Shown: positions 17,421 through 25,820, counted from the first letter of the stretch. The stretch: DNA of 64,000 nucleotides from Microbacterium sp. 8M (GCF_902506375.1 NZ_LR733284.1:1972059-2036058); one strand, 5' to 3'. Numbers and translations: made by a program. Notes: generated by a model not told the origin, from the sequence alone.

Positions 17421-18427
17421 CGGTCGGCCCCCTCCAGCAGCTGCTCGTCATCGCACACCCGGTCGACCGCATCCAGGATCCGGTCCAGGTCGGGCAGGTG
17501 GAACTTCTCGAGCTTGGCCGGCGGGTACGGGATGTCGTGGCCGGTGACCCGGAGAGGCGCCGCCTCCAGCCAGGTGAAGCACTTCTCGGTGATGCTCGCG
17601 ATCACCTCGGCGGCCACGCCCGCCTCACGTGCAGCCTCGTGCACGACCACGACGCGGCCCGTGCGCCGCACCGATGCGCACACCGTTCCGTAATCGACCG
17701 GGGAGAGCGAGCGCAGATCGATGACCTCGAGCGAGCGCCCCTCGGCCTCGGCGGCCTCTGCGGCGTCGAGAGCGGTGCGCACCATCGCGCCGTACGTGAC
17801 GATCGTGACGTCGCTGCCCTCCCGCACGACACGGGCGAGGCCCATCGGCGCCGCGTCCGCGAGCGGGGTGTCCAGATCGACCTCCCCCTTGGCGTGGTAC
17901 AGGCGCTTGGGCTCGAAGAAGATCACGGGATCGTCGCTCGCGATGGCCTGACGCAGGCAGGTGTACGCGTCCTGCGGGTTGGACACCGCGACGACGCGGA
18001 GGCCCGCCGTGTGCACGAAGTACGCCTCGGGCGACTCGGAGTGGTGCTCGGCAGCGCCGATGCCGCCGCCCCAGGGGATCCGGATGGTGATCGGCATCGG
18101 CACCGTGCCCTGCATGCGGTAGTGCAGCTTGGCCACCTGGGAGACGATCTGGTCGAACGCGGGATAGACGAAGCCGTCGAACTGGATCTCCACCACCGGC
18201 CGGTACCCGCGCATCGCGAGTCCGACGGCGGTGCCGACGATGCCCGACTCGGCGAGCGGGGTGTCGATGATCCGCTCGGCGCCGAACTCGTCCAGCAGGC
18301 CGTCGGTGATCCGGAACACTCCCCCGAGCTTGCCGATGTCCTCGCCCAGCAGCACCACCTTCGGGTCGTCCGCCAGCGATTGCTTCAGGGCGGCGCCGAG
18401 CGCCTTGCCCATCGTCATCTGCACCAT
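17417..18427 (-). CDS. bkdA2: Branched-chain 2-oxoacid dehydrogenase E1 component, beta subunit
   Basis: A 336-residue E1beta subunit. It begins with the family-typical MTMGKALGAALKQSLADDPKVVLLGEDIGKLGGVFRIT region (written here only by position, residues 4-41) and continues with the RIIDTPLAESGIVG block and the RIPWGGGIGAAEHHSES loop, whose histidines line the active site. The C-terminal transketolase domain (about 205-325) holds VVVVHEA. With E1alpha it forms the thiamine-diphosphate alpha2beta2 decarboxylase acting on 2-oxo acids from valine, leucine and isoleucine. It is tightly packed, 1 nt after E1alpha and overlapping E2. Confidence 0.9.
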   Translation of the reverse strand: MVQMTMGKALGAALKQSLADDPKVVLLGEDIGKLGGVFRITDGLLDEFGAERIIDTPLAESGIVGTAVGLAMRGYRPVVEIQFDGFVYPAFDQIVSQVAKLHYRMQGTVPMPITIRIPWGGGIGAAEHHSESPEAYFVHTAGLRVVAVSNPQDAYTCLRQAIASDDPVIFFEPKRLYHAKGEVDLDTPLADAAPMGLARVVREGSDVTIVTYGAMVRTALDAAEAAEAEGRSLEVIDLRSLSPVDYGTVCASVRRTGRVVVVHEAAREAGVAAEVIASITEKCFTWLEAAPLRVTGHDIPYPPAKLEKFHLPDLDRILDAVDRVCDDEQLLEGADR

Positions 18428-18428
18428 G

Positions 18429-19538
18429 TCACGCCTCCGCGAGGGTCGCGAGGTAGCGCGCGTAGTCGGCGCGCTCCTCCGCGAGTCCGGTGTGCGGCTC
18501 GGCGTACACGCCGTCGAAGACCGCGAGCGGCTCGCGGGTGGTCATGCTCAGGCACGCGCTGCGCATCTGCATGGCGGCCTCTTCCGCCTCCGCGGCGAAG
18601 CCGGCGGCGACCTCGTCGGTGAGCGCGCCCTCGTTGCGCAGCAGCGTCTCCAGCCGTGCGAGCGGATCCTTGCCGCGCCAGTACTCGAGCTCGGCCGGGT
18701 CGCGGTAGCGGGTCGGGTCGTCGGCCGTGGTGTGCGGGCCCATCCGGTAGGTGACGAGCTCGAGGAACGCCGGGGAGCCGCCGCGCGCCTGCTCGAGAGC
18801 CCAGCGCGTCGCCGCGAACACGGCGAGCACGTCGTTGCCGTCCACGCGCATGCTGGGGATCCCGAACCCCGGCGCACGCCCGGCGATCGGGTACTGCGAC
18901 TGCACCGCGACCGGCTCGGAGATCGCCCAGTGGTTGTTCTGGCAGATGAAGACCACCGGTGCGCGGTAGGAGGAGGCGAACACCATGGCCTCGTTCACGT
19001 CGCCCTGGCTCGTGGCGCCGTCGCCGAAGTATGTCACGGCGACCTGGTCCGAACCGTCGTGCAGGATGCCCAGCGCGTAGCCTACGGCGTGCAGGGTCTG
19101 CGCGCCGATGATGATCTGCAGCGGAGCCATGTGCATCACGGCCGGGTCGTAGGCGGCGCCCTCTTCCCCGCGCCACATCCGCACGTAGTCGCCGGGCTGC
19201 GCGCCGCGCACCAGCATCACGCCGGTCTCGCGGTAGCTGGGGAACACGACGTCGTCGTCCTTCAGCGCGCGCGCCGATCCGATCTGCGCGGCCTCCTGGC
19301 CCTGGCAAGGCGCCCACAGGCCGAGCTGGCCCTGACGCTGCAGCGCCACGCCCTCGGCATCGAGGCGGCGCAGCACCACCATGTCGCGCAGCAGGGCCAG
19401 GAGCTGCTCGGAGGTGACATCCGCGGCGAAGGGCGCCAGGCGCGCGTCGGCGTGGCGACGGCCGCGCGCATCGATCAGGGTGGCGGGCTCGTCCAGCCCG
19501 ATGCCGGTGACCGTGATGGGATCAAGGTGGGTAGACAT
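18429..19538 (-). CDS. bkdA1: Branched-chain 2-oxoacid dehydrogenase E1 component, alpha subunit
   Basis: A 369-residue E1alpha subunit. The thiamine-diphosphate motif runs from GDG (172-174) to NN (201-202) with the expected spacing. CQGQEAAQIG (78-87) and FPSYRETGVMLVRGA are also conserved, and RMGPHTTADDPTRYR near residue 285 is the usual phosphorylation-loop region. ATG 19536-19538 follows GAGGAGGAC, a strong ribosome site; the longer upstream open frame lacks support and covers the promoter region. It is the first gene of E1alpha-E1beta-E2. No E3 (lpd) is encoded here. A divergent Lrp-type regulator is directly upstream. Confidence 0.9.
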   Translation of the reverse strand: MSTHLDPITVTGIGLDEPATLIDARGRRHADARLAPFAADVTSEQLLALLRDMVVLRRLDAEGVALQRQGQLGLWAPCQGQEAAQIGSARALKDDDVVFPSYRETGVMLVRGAQPGDYVRMWRGEEGAAYDPAVMHMAPLQIIIGAQTLHAVGYALGILHDGSDQVAVTYFGDGATSQGDVNEAMVFASSYRAPVVFICQNNHWAISEPVAVQSQYPIAGRAPGFGIPSMRVDGNDVLAVFAATRWALEQARGGSPAFLELVTYRMGPHTTADDPTRYRDPAELEYWRGKDPLARLETLLRNEGALTDEVAAGFAAEAEEAAMQMRSACLSMTTREPLAVFDGVYAEPHTGLAEERADYARYLATLAEA

Positions 19539-19651
19539 CTTCGTCCTCCTCAGTGGATCCGCCCTCGTGAAGCGGAACCGATGCGTCTTCGCTGTGCCTT
19601 GAGGGTACGTCCGCTTGACACGTCGCTCAAGCATTCCGGCATGCCCTGAGC

Positions 19652-19699
19652 ATGTTGCCCAATTATCGTTCTGTCACCCCTGCTACCCTTTGGCAACAT
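19652..19699. promoter_or_regulatory. Candidate Lrp/AsnC operator: 8-bp inverted repeat between bkdA1 and the regulator
   Basis: ATGTTGCC (19652-19659) and GGCAACAT (19692-19699) are perfect inverted copies whose starts lie 40 bp apart, close to four helical turns. The right arm contains the ATG of the regulator gene, and TACCCT (19684-19689) between the arms is a good -10 for it. The A/T-rich CCAATTATCG after the left arm stands out in this GC-rich region. This fits autoregulation and control of the bkd operon; binding is inferred. Confidence 0.5.
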
Positions 19700-20183
19700 G
19701 GCAACCCTCGATCGCACCGATCTCGACATCCTCGAGATGCTCTCGGCCGACCCCCGCACCACGGTGGTCGCGATGGCGGAGAAGCTCCGGCTCTCCCGCA
19801 ACACGATCCAGGCGCGCATGGCGCGCTTGGAGAAGACCGGCGTCTTCCTGCCGTACGAGCGCGCCTTCTCACCGGCCGTGCTGGGCTACCCGCTGCAGGC
19901 GTTCATCAGCATCGGGCTGCGGCAGACCGAGCTGCCCCGGATCATCGCGGAGCTCGCCAGGGTGCCGGAGGTCGTGCAGGCGCACGGGCTCAGCGGATCC
20001 ATCGACCTGCTCGCCCTGGTCGCCTGCCGCGACGCCCGTCACCTGTTCGACACGGACGCCCGGATCCTTTCGATCGACGGGGTCGAGCGGACCGAGACAT
20101 CGCTCGCGATGGGCGAGGTGATCCCGTTCCGCGTCGGCGGTCTCATGGGGCTGGCACGGCGAGAGGCCGGAGGAACCGCCTGA
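19698..20183 (+). CDS. Lrp/AsnC family transcriptional regulator (BkdR-like)
   Basis: A 161-residue regulator. Residues 5-60 form the winged helix-turn-helix (LDILEMLSADPRTTVVAMAE then LRLSRNTIQARMARLEKTG), and residues 70-145 the RAM/AsnC ligand-binding domain. ATG 19698 lies 8 nt after TACCCT, so translation may be leaderless. It is divergent from the BCKDH genes, the arrangement of BkdR in pseudomonads and many actinobacteria, where Lrp-type proteins sense branched-chain amino acids. The last 41 nt overlap the 3' end of the convergent hydrolase gene. Confidence 0.88.
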   Translation: MATLDRTDLDILEMLSADPRTTVVAMAEKLRLSRNTIQARMARLEKTGVFLPYERAFSPAVLGYPLQAFISIGLRQTELPRIIAELARVPEVVQAHGLSGSIDLLALVACRDARHLFDTDARILSIDGVERTETSLAMGEVIPFRVGGLMGLARREAGGTA

Positions 20184-21042
20184 TCGCTCCCGCCGCCTCG
20201 GCCGGTGTCTCGTAGTGGATCAGGTGCCCGACGTGGGCGATCTCGACGAGCTCGGCATCCGGGAACAGCGTGACCAGACGGCGCTCGGCCTCGATCGGGG
20301 TGATGTCGTCGCGCTGCGCGGCGATGAGCAGGGTCGGCACCGCGATGCGGGGCGCGAACTCGCGCACGTCGTGCGACACGCTGGTGCGGAACGCCTGGCT
20401 GAGCACCTCGCGGTCGGCGAACCGTGAGAAGTAGGTGTCGTGCTGATCGTGCACGAAGCGGCGCAGCGCGGGATCGGTGGTCTTCGCCATCGCGATGCTC
20501 ATGGCGCGCACGATGATGCGGTTGCGCAGGAGTTCGGTGCCGATCTGCTCCGGCAGCCGCGCACCCAGGGTGTAGTACAGGATCGCGAGGCGGGTCAGCA
20601 CCGCCTTCGGCCCCTCGAGCGCGGGCGCGCCGATCGGGTTCACCAGGATCAGCCGCGGCGTCTGCAGACCGCGCGCGACCGCTGCCGAGGCGACGATGGA
20701 TCCGAACGAGTGCCCCAGGATGACGGCCCCGGGTGCGACCGCCGCCGCGAAGTCCGTGAGCCACGCGGCGTACGCCTCGATGTCGTGCACGCGGCCGGGC
20801 AGCGGAGCGGTCTCGCCGAATCCCGGCAGGTCCGGCATGATCACGCGGACGCCCGGGAGATGCGCGACCACGGGCTCCAGTCCGTGGTGCTCCCCCCGGA
20901 AGCCGTGCACGGCGAGGACGGTGGTCTCAGCGTCCTCCGGGCCGTACGCCCAGTACGCGGTGCGCCCGCCGAGCGCCTCGACCTCGAAGCGCTGCACGGG
21001 GATGCGATCCAGGCGTGCGGCGTAGGGCGAGGGAACGGGCAT
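20143..21042 (-). CDS. Alpha/beta-fold hydrolase
   Basis: A 299-residue cytoplasmic alpha/beta hydrolase. It has the HGF oxyanion turn (VHGFRGE, about 46-52), the nucleophile elbow GHSFGS (Ser112), the acidic residue in AAQRDDITP and the catalytic His in HVGHLIHYETP. The DLPGFGETAPLPG stretch is typical of epoxide-hydrolase/haloperoxidase-like members. The substrate is unknown. ATG 21040-21042 is 6 nt after TAGACT (revcomp of 21049-21054), a leaderless arrangement. The convergent Lrp gene overlaps its 3' end by 41 nt. Confidence 0.85.
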   Translation of the reverse strand: MPVPSPYAARLDRIPVQRFEVEALGGRTAYWAYGPEDAETTVLAVHGFRGEHHGLEPVVAHLPGVRVIMPDLPGFGETAPLPGRVHDIEAYAAWLTDFAAAVAPGAVILGHSFGSIVASAAVARGLQTPRLILVNPIGAPALEGPKAVLTRLAILYYTLGARLPEQIGTELLRNRIIVRAMSIAMAKTTDPALRRFVHDQHDTYFSRFADREVLSQAFRTSVSHDVREFAPRIAVPTLLIAAQRDDITPIEAERRLVTLFPDAELVEIAHVGHLIHYETPAEAAGAIRRFLRPLAVPAP

Positions 21043-21199
21043 GCCTCGAGTCTACGGGCGACGGCGGGCCGTCCGTCGCCGCGGGCGCGCCGACACCGCG
21101 GTGCCCGCTCCGTGCCCGCCCGGTGCCCGTCACCCCGGGGTCGCCGCACCGCCGCGCGCCGCCGCGGGGATGTCCGGGGCTCGCCCTACGGTGGGCGTC

Positions 21200-21946
21200 A
21201 TGACCCCGCCGACGCCGCTGCCGCCCTGGCTGACCCGCGTCGGAGTCTTCGATCTGGAGACCACCGGGGTCGACGTCACCCGCGACCGCATCGTCACCGC
21301 GCACGTCGGCGTCCTCGATCACCACGGGACCGAGATCGCCGCGCGCACGTGGCTTGCCGACCCCGGCGTGCCGATCCCGGCCGGCGCCACCGCGATCCAC
21401 GGCATCACGTCCGAGCGCGCGCGTCGCGACGGCGCGCCAGCGGCGCAGGTGGTCGCCGGCGTCGTGACTGCACTGCGGTCGCTGCTCGACCAGGGTGTGC
21501 CGGTCGTCGCGTACAACGCCGCGTTCGACTTCTCCCTGCTCGCCCACGAGGCGCGGCGCCACCGCATCGCCCCTCTGGAGAACCCGGCACCCGTGATCGA
21601 TCCGCTCGTCATCGACAAGGCGTACGACCGCTACCGTCCCGGCAAGCGCACCCTGGAGATCGTCGCGGCACACTACCGCGTCGATCTCGTCGGTGCGCAC
21701 GACGCCTCCGCCGACGCCGTCGCGGCAGGGCGCGTGGCACAGGCTCTCGCGCAGCGCTTCCCGCTGCCGCCGAGCGCTGCGGAGCTGCACACGCGTCAGA
21801 TCGCCTGGGCGAGGGCGCAGGCGGCGAGCCTCACCGACTACTTCGTGCGGATCGGCCGGATCGATCCGACCGATCGCCTCGACGGCCGCTGGCCGGTGCG
21901 CGACGGGGATCCCACCTGGCAGCACTCTCCCGCCGGGTCCCTCTGA
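21200..21946 (+). CDS. DnaQ-like 3'-5' exonuclease (DEDD superfamily)
   Basis: A 248-residue exonuclease of the DNA polymerase III epsilon fold. ExoI is FDLETTGVD (Asp18, Glu20), ExoII is YNAAFDFSLL, and ExoIII is GAHDASADA with the His and Asp that complete DEDDh. The C-terminal 60 residues are an extra segment with no recognised domain. It lacks the clamp-binding and polymerase-binding parts of true epsilon, so it is likely a stand-alone repair or RNA-processing nuclease. ATG 21200 is 7 nt after TACGGT (21187-21192), a probable leaderless start. Confidence 0.87.
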   Translation: MTPPTPLPPWLTRVGVFDLETTGVDVTRDRIVTAHVGVLDHHGTEIAARTWLADPGVPIPAGATAIHGITSERARRDGAPAAQVVAGVVTALRSLLDQGVPVVAYNAAFDFSLLAHEARRHRIAPLENPAPVIDPLVIDKAYDRYRPGKRTLEIVAAHYRVDLVGAHDASADAVAAGRVAQALAQRFPLPPSAAELHTRQIAWARAQAASLTDYFVRIGRIDPTDRLDGRWPVRDGDPTWQHSPAGSL

Positions 21947-21974
21947 CGGCGGATCCTGCGCGCGGATCGATCTC

Positions 21975-22068
21975 AAGCGCCCCCTCGCGTCGAGGCCCCC
22001 TCGGCACGTCGACGCCCCCACAGGGCGGCGCATCTCCGAGGGGGTCCCGACGCTGCGAGGGGGCCTCG
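21975..22068. repeat. Cluster of CCCCCTCG/CGAGGGGG inverted repeats
   Basis: CGAGGCCCCCTCG (21991-22003) and CGAGGGGGCCTCG (22056-22068) are perfect 13-bp inverted copies about 50 bp apart. Further partial copies CGCCCCCTCG and CCGAGGGGGTC lie between and before them. Together they can fold into a branched hairpin just upstream of the rpmE2 terminator and downstream of the exonuclease gene. It could be a terminator for the exonuclease gene or a REP-like element. Confidence 0.55.
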
Positions 22069-22107
22069 GTGAACGGCGCCGCTTCCAGGCGCGAGGCCCG
22101 GACACGA

Positions 22108-22135
22108 CGAAGGCCCCGCCGGAGCGGGGCCTTCG
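22108..22135 (-). terminator. Rho-independent terminator of rpmE2
   Basis: CGAAGGCCCCGC (22108-22119) pairs perfectly with GCGGGGCCTTCG (22124-22135) around a CGGA tetraloop, 9 nt past the rpmE2 stop codon. A pyrimidine-rich run follows on the minus strand. Confidence 0.85.
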
Positions 22136-22144
22136 AGGAAGCGA

Positions 22145-22402
22145 TTACTTGGAGGAACCGCCGAAGTTCTTGAAGCGCTGGTTGAACTTCTCGACGCGAC
22201 CGGCCGAGTCCATGATGCGCTGCTTGCCCGTGTAGAACGGGTGCGAGGCGGAGGAGATCTCGACGTCGATGACGGGGTACTCCACGCCGTCGAGCTCGAT
22301 CGTCTTGTCGCTGGTCACCGTCGAGCGGGTCAGGAACGTGTCTCCGGTGCCGAGGTCGCGGAACACGACGGCCTGGTACTCGGGGTGGATGTCAGTCTTC
22401 AT
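22145..22402 (-). CDS. rpmE2: 50S ribosomal protein L31 type B
   Basis: An 85-residue ribosomal protein, of normal length for type B L31. It starts [20 protein letters not shown] and contains [25 protein letters not shown], the family signature. It has no cysteine, so it is the zinc-independent paralogue (C-minus), which in other bacteria replaces the zinc-binding L31 when zinc is scarce. ATG 22400-22402 follows a GGAATCC ribosome site. TAGAAT (revcomp of 22477-22482) is a clear -10 giving a leader of about 67 nt. No Zur-like palindrome was obvious in the leader. Confidence 0.96.
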   Translation of the reverse strand: MKTDIHPEYQAVVFRDLGTGDTFLTRSTVTSDKTIELDGVEYPVIDVEISSASHPFYTGKQRIMDSAGRVEKFNQRFKNFGGSSK

Positions 22403-22476
22403 GGGATTCCTTACGTGGTGCCCTGGATTGTGCCAGGGGCGAGGGAAGTCTGCGGTGCAGAACGCACCAAGGGTCG

Positions 22477-22482
22477 ATTCTA
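22477..22482 (-). promoter_or_regulatory. -10 element of rpmE2
   Basis: ATTCTA on the plus strand reads TAGAAT on the minus strand, 5/6 match to TATAAT. It predicts a start of transcription near 22469 and a 5' leader of about 67 nt before rpmE2. Confidence 0.5.
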
Positions 22483-22534
22483 GCACTCCTCGGCCCTGAT
22501 CCCGTGCTCGCAGCGGGGGCGAGGGTGCCGGGGG

Positions 22535-23320
22535 TCAGGACGCGGCGCGTGCCGCGTAACGGCCGTCGGCCCGGTCCAGCGCGATCGGCATGGCGAACGC
22601 CTCGCTCAGCGCCTCCGCGGTGAGGGTCTGCTCGATCGGGCCGGCGGCAACGATCCGTCCCTCGCGCAGCAGCAGCACGTGGGTGAAGCCCACGGGGATC
22701 TCCTCCACGTGGTGCGTCACCATGACCATCGCGGGCGTCGTCGGCGACTGTGCGAACCCGCTGAGCAGGCCCAGCAGCTCCTCCCTGGCGCCGAGGTCGA
22801 GGCTCGCGCTCGGTTCGTCCAGCAGCAGGAGCTCCGGATCCGTCATCACCGCACGGGCGATCTGCACGCGCTTCTGCTCGCCGTCGCTGAGCGTGCCGAA
22901 GTGGCGCTCGGACAGGTGCTCCAAGTGCCACTGCTCCAGCACCCGCATCGCGCGCCGCTCGTCGAGGGACTCGTACGACTCGTTCCAGCGCCCCATCACC
23001 GAGTACGCCGCCGTCATCACGGTGTTCAGCACGGTCTCGTCCGCCGGGATCCGACGGGCCATCGCAGAGGAGGCGAAGCCGATGCGCGGCCGGATCTCGA
23101 AGACGTCCGTCCGGCCGAGGGTCTCCCCCAGCACGTCGACGCGGCCCTGCGTCGGGTGCATCAGCGTGTCGGCGAGCTGCAGCAGCGTCGTCTTGCCTGC
23201 GCCGTTCGGTCCGAGCACGACCCAGCGCTGGTCGTCCTCGACGGTCCAGGAGAGGTGATCGACGATGTTGCGGCCGTCGCGGCGCACCACGACATCCGAG
23301 AATTCGAGGACGGCAGACAT
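22535..23320 (-). CDS. ABC transporter ATP-binding protein without adjacent permease
   Basis: A 261-residue ATPase with Walker A LGPNGAGKTT (36-45), signature LSDGEQKRVQIARA, Walker B LLLLDEPSASLD and the switch His in MVMVTHHVEEIP. The overall form resembles the ModF/PhrA-like stand-alone ATPases. No permease or binding protein adjoins it, so it may act with a distant permease or in a non-transport role. ATG 23318-23320 is exactly 6 nt after TAGGCT (revcomp of 23327-23332), indicating its own leaderless promoter even though glgM ends only 16 nt upstream. Orthologues in mycobacteria lie next to serB2; here serB is 2.5 kb away across the glg pair. Confidence 0.85.
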   Translation of the reverse strand: MSAVLEFSDVVVRRDGRNIVDHLSWTVEDDQRWVVLGPNGAGKTTLLQLADTLMHPTQGRVDVLGETLGRTDVFEIRPRIGFASSAMARRIPADETVLNTVMTAAYSVMGRWNESYESLDERRAMRVLEQWHLEHLSERHFGTLSDGEQKRVQIARAVMTDPELLLLDEPSASLDLGAREELLGLLSGFAQSPTTPAMVMVTHHVEEIPVGFTHVLLLREGRIVAAGPIEQTLTAEALSEAFAMPIALDRADGRYAARAAS

Positions 23321-23336
23321 GCCTTCAGCCTATCGG

Positions 23337-24521
23337 TCAGGCCGTGAGCTCCTCGTAGAGCGCCCGGGTCGTGTCGGCGATCGCGGCCCAGCTGAACTCG
23401 TCGGCCGCGCGCTGACGCCCGGCCTCGCCGTACGCCTTCGCGCGCTCCGGATCCGAGACGACCTCGGTGAGCACCGCAGCCAGATCCGACACGAAGCGCT
23501 CCGGGTCCACGGGGGTGCCCGTGCCGTCCTGCACCTGCTCGATCGGCACCAGCCGGCCGGTGACCCCGTCGACGACGACCTCGGGGATGCCGCCCGTCGC
23601 CGTGCCGACGACGGCGGCGCCGCAGGCCATGGCTTCCAGGTTCACGATCCCCAGGGGCTCGTAGACGGAGGGGCAGACGAAGGTGGTCGCTGCGGTCAGG
23701 ATCGCGGAGAGCTCGTGGCGCGGGAGGAACTCCTCGATCCAGACGACGCCCGTGCGGGTCGCGGTCAGATCGGACACCAGGCCGCGCACCTCGTCCATGA
23801 TCTCCGGGGTGTCCGGCGCCCCGGCGCACAGCACGAGCTGCACCTCGGGCGGCAGCTTCTCGGCGGCCCGCAGGAAGTACGGCAGCCCCTTCTGCCGGGT
23901 GATCCGGCCGACGAACACGACGGAGGGGCGCGACGGATCGATGCCGTGCTTCGCGAGAACCTCCGGGTCGTCGACGGGATGCCAGGCGTCGACGTCGATG
24001 CCGTTGTAGATCACCCGCACCTTGGCGGGATCCACTTGGGGGTAGGCGCGCAGGATGTCGTTGCGCATGCCGCCGCTCACGGCGATGATCGCCGCCGCGT
24101 TCTCATAGGCGAGCCGCTCGATGCCGCTGGAGACGGCGTACCCGCCGCCGAGCTGCTCGGCCTTCCACGGACGCAGCGGCTCGAGGCTGTGCGCCGTCAG
24201 CACATGCGGGATGCCGTGCAGCTGCGCGGCGATGTGCCCCGCGAAGTTCGCGTACCAGGTGTGGCTGTGCACCACGTCGGCCCCGGCGACGTCCGGGACC
24301 ATGTCGAGATCCGTGCCGAGGGTCTGCAGCGCGGGGTTCGCGTCGGCGAGTTCGGCAGGCGTCCGATACGCCGCCACTCCCGGTTCGTCCCGGTCCGCGC
24401 CGAAGGCGCGCACCTGCACATCGACGCTCTCGCGCAACGCCTTCACGAGCTCCGCGACGTGCACGCCGGCCCCTCCGTAGATCTCCGGCGGGTATTCCTT
24501 CGTGATGACGTCGACGCGCAT
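23337..24521 (-). CDS. glgM: Glycogen synthase / alpha-maltose-1-phosphate synthase, GT4 glycosyltransferase
   Basis: A 394-residue retaining GT4 enzyme. The N-terminal donor/acceptor motif is KEYPPEIYGGAGVHV (8-22), and the C-terminal nucleotide-sugar site includes FVGRITRQKGL and the E-x7-E motif EPLGIVNLEAMACG. Actinobacterial proteins of this type (Rv1212c, formerly GlgA) were shown to make alpha-maltose-1-phosphate from ADP-glucose and glucose-1-phosphate for the GlgE pathway; here that is by family. ATG 24519-24521 was chosen because TACCTT (revcomp of 24528-24533) ends 6 nt upstream. It is divergent from glgC with 46 bp between the starts. Confidence 0.88.
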   Translation of the reverse strand: MRVDVITKEYPPEIYGGAGVHVAELVKALRESVDVQVRAFGADRDEPGVAAYRTPAELADANPALQTLGTDLDMVPDVAGADVVHSHTWYANFAGHIAAQLHGIPHVLTAHSLEPLRPWKAEQLGGGYAVSSGIERLAYENAAAIIAVSGGMRNDILRAYPQVDPAKVRVIYNGIDVDAWHPVDDPEVLAKHGIDPSRPSVVFVGRITRQKGLPYFLRAAEKLPPEVQLVLCAGAPDTPEIMDEVRGLVSDLTATRTGVVWIEEFLPRHELSAILTAATTFVCPSVYEPLGIVNLEAMACGAAVVGTATGGIPEVVVDGVTGRLVPIEQVQDGTGTPVDPERFVSDLAAVLTEVVSDPERAKAYGEAGRQRAADEFSWAAIADTTRALYEELTA

Positions 24522-24527
24522 GTCATG

Positions 24528-24561
24528 AAGGTAGTACACGGCGACCGCCTGCCTCTATGGT
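24528..24561. promoter_or_regulatory. Back-to-back leaderless promoters of glgM and glgC
   Basis: TACCTT on the minus strand (24533-24528) serves glgM, and TATGGT on the plus strand (24556-24561) serves glgC, each ending 6 nt before its start codon. The two -10 boxes are only 22 bp apart, so the two polymerase binding sites must overlap. One regulator or polymerase competition could therefore set the ratio of the two enzymes. Confidence 0.5.
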
Positions 24562-24567
24562 GGACGC

Positions 24568-25812
24568 ATGTCCGCACCAAAGAAGGTTTTCGGGATCATC
24601 CTCGCCGGCGGCGAGGGGAAGCGACTCATGCCCCTGACGGCCGACCGGGCAAAGCCCGCGGTGCCCTTCGGCGGCCAGTACCGCCTGATCGATTTCGCCA
24701 TCTCCAACCTCATCAACTCCGGTCTCAGACAGATCGTGGTGCTGACGCAGTACAAGTCGCACAGCCTGGACCGCCACATCTCACAGACGTGGCGGATGTC
24801 GGCCCTGCTCGACTCCTACGTCACCTCGGTCCCCGCCCAGCAGCGCCTCGGAAAGCGGTGGTTCTCCGGATCCGCGGACGCGATCCTGCAGAGCCTGAAC
24901 CTCATCAACGACGAGAAGCCGGACATCGTGGTCGTTATCGGCGCGGACCACGTCTACCGCATGGACTTCCGCCAGATGATCGACGCGCACATCGCCTCGG
25001 GCGCCCGCGCCACCGTCGCCGGCATCCGTCAGCCGCTCGCCCTCGCCTCGCAGTTCGGCGTCATCGACGTCGCCGAGGGAGACTCCGGCCGCATCCACCA
25101 GTTCCTGGAGAAGCCCTCGGATCCGACGGGCCTGCCGGACTCGCCGCACGAGGTGCTCGCGTCCATGGGCAACTACGTCTTCGACGCCGACGCCCTCATC
25201 GAGGCGGTGGAGGCGGACGGCGAGCTCGCCGGTTCCAACCACGACATGGGCGGCGACATCGTGCCCTACTTCGTGGAGCGCGGCGAGGCGGGCTTCTACG
25301 ACATGAAGCAGAACGAGGTGCCGGGTTCCTCGCCCCGCGACCGCTCGTACTGGCGCGACGTGGGCACGATCGAGTCGTTCTTCGACGCGCACATGGATCT
25401 CATCTCGACCCTGCCGATCTTCAACCTCTACAACATGGAATGGCCGATCCACTCGCAGGCGGTCAACTCGCCGCCCGCGAAGTTCGTGCGCGACTCGGTG
25501 GGACGGATCGGCAATGCGATCGATTCGATCGTGTCGCTGGGATCCGTGCTCTCCGGCACGCATCTGGAACGCAGCGTCGTCGGCCCGTGGACGCTCGCCG
25601 CCGGGGGCTCGACGATCACCGACTCCGTGCTGTTCGACGGGGTGCGGGTGGGGCAGGGCGCCCGCGTGCATCGCGCGATCCTCGACAAGAACGTGGTGCT
25701 GCTCGACGGCGCGACCGTCGGTGTGGACCGCGAACGCGACCTGGAGCGCGGCTTCACGATCACGGAGACCGGCCTGACGGTGGTCGGCAAGGGCGTGCGC
25801 ATCGAACGCTGA
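24568..25812 (+). CDS. glgC: Glucose-1-phosphate adenylyltransferase
   Basis: A 414-residue ADP-glucose pyrophosphorylase that makes ADP-glucose from ATP and glucose-1-phosphate. The N-terminal nucleotidyltransferase domain carries [20 protein letters not shown] (11-30) and the catalytic YRMDF block. The C-terminal part is a left-handed beta-helix with hexapeptide-like repeats ([22 protein letters not shown]). The length is normal. ATG 24568 lies 6 nt after TATGGT. Paired with glgM, it defines the alpha-glucan entry step. Confidence 0.96.
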   Translation: MSAPKKVFGIILAGGEGKRLMPLTADRAKPAVPFGGQYRLIDFAISNLINSGLRQIVVLTQYKSHSLDRHISQTWRMSALLDSYVTSVPAQQRLGKRWFSGSADAILQSLNLINDEKPDIVVVIGADHVYRMDFRQMIDAHIASGARATVAGIRQPLALASQFGVIDVAEGDSGRIHQFLEKPSDPTGLPDSPHEVLASMGNYVFDADALIEAVEADGELAGSNHDMGGDIVPYFVERGEAGFYDMKQNEVPGSSPRDRSYWRDVGTIESFFDAHMDLISTLPIFNLYNMEWPIHSQAVNSPPAKFVRDSVGRIGNAIDSIVSLGSVLSGTHLERSVVGPWTLAAGGSTITDSVLFDGVRVGQGARVHRAILDKNVVLLDGATVGVDRERDLERGFTITETGLTVVGKGVRIER

Positions 25813-25820
25813 CTCCGCCT

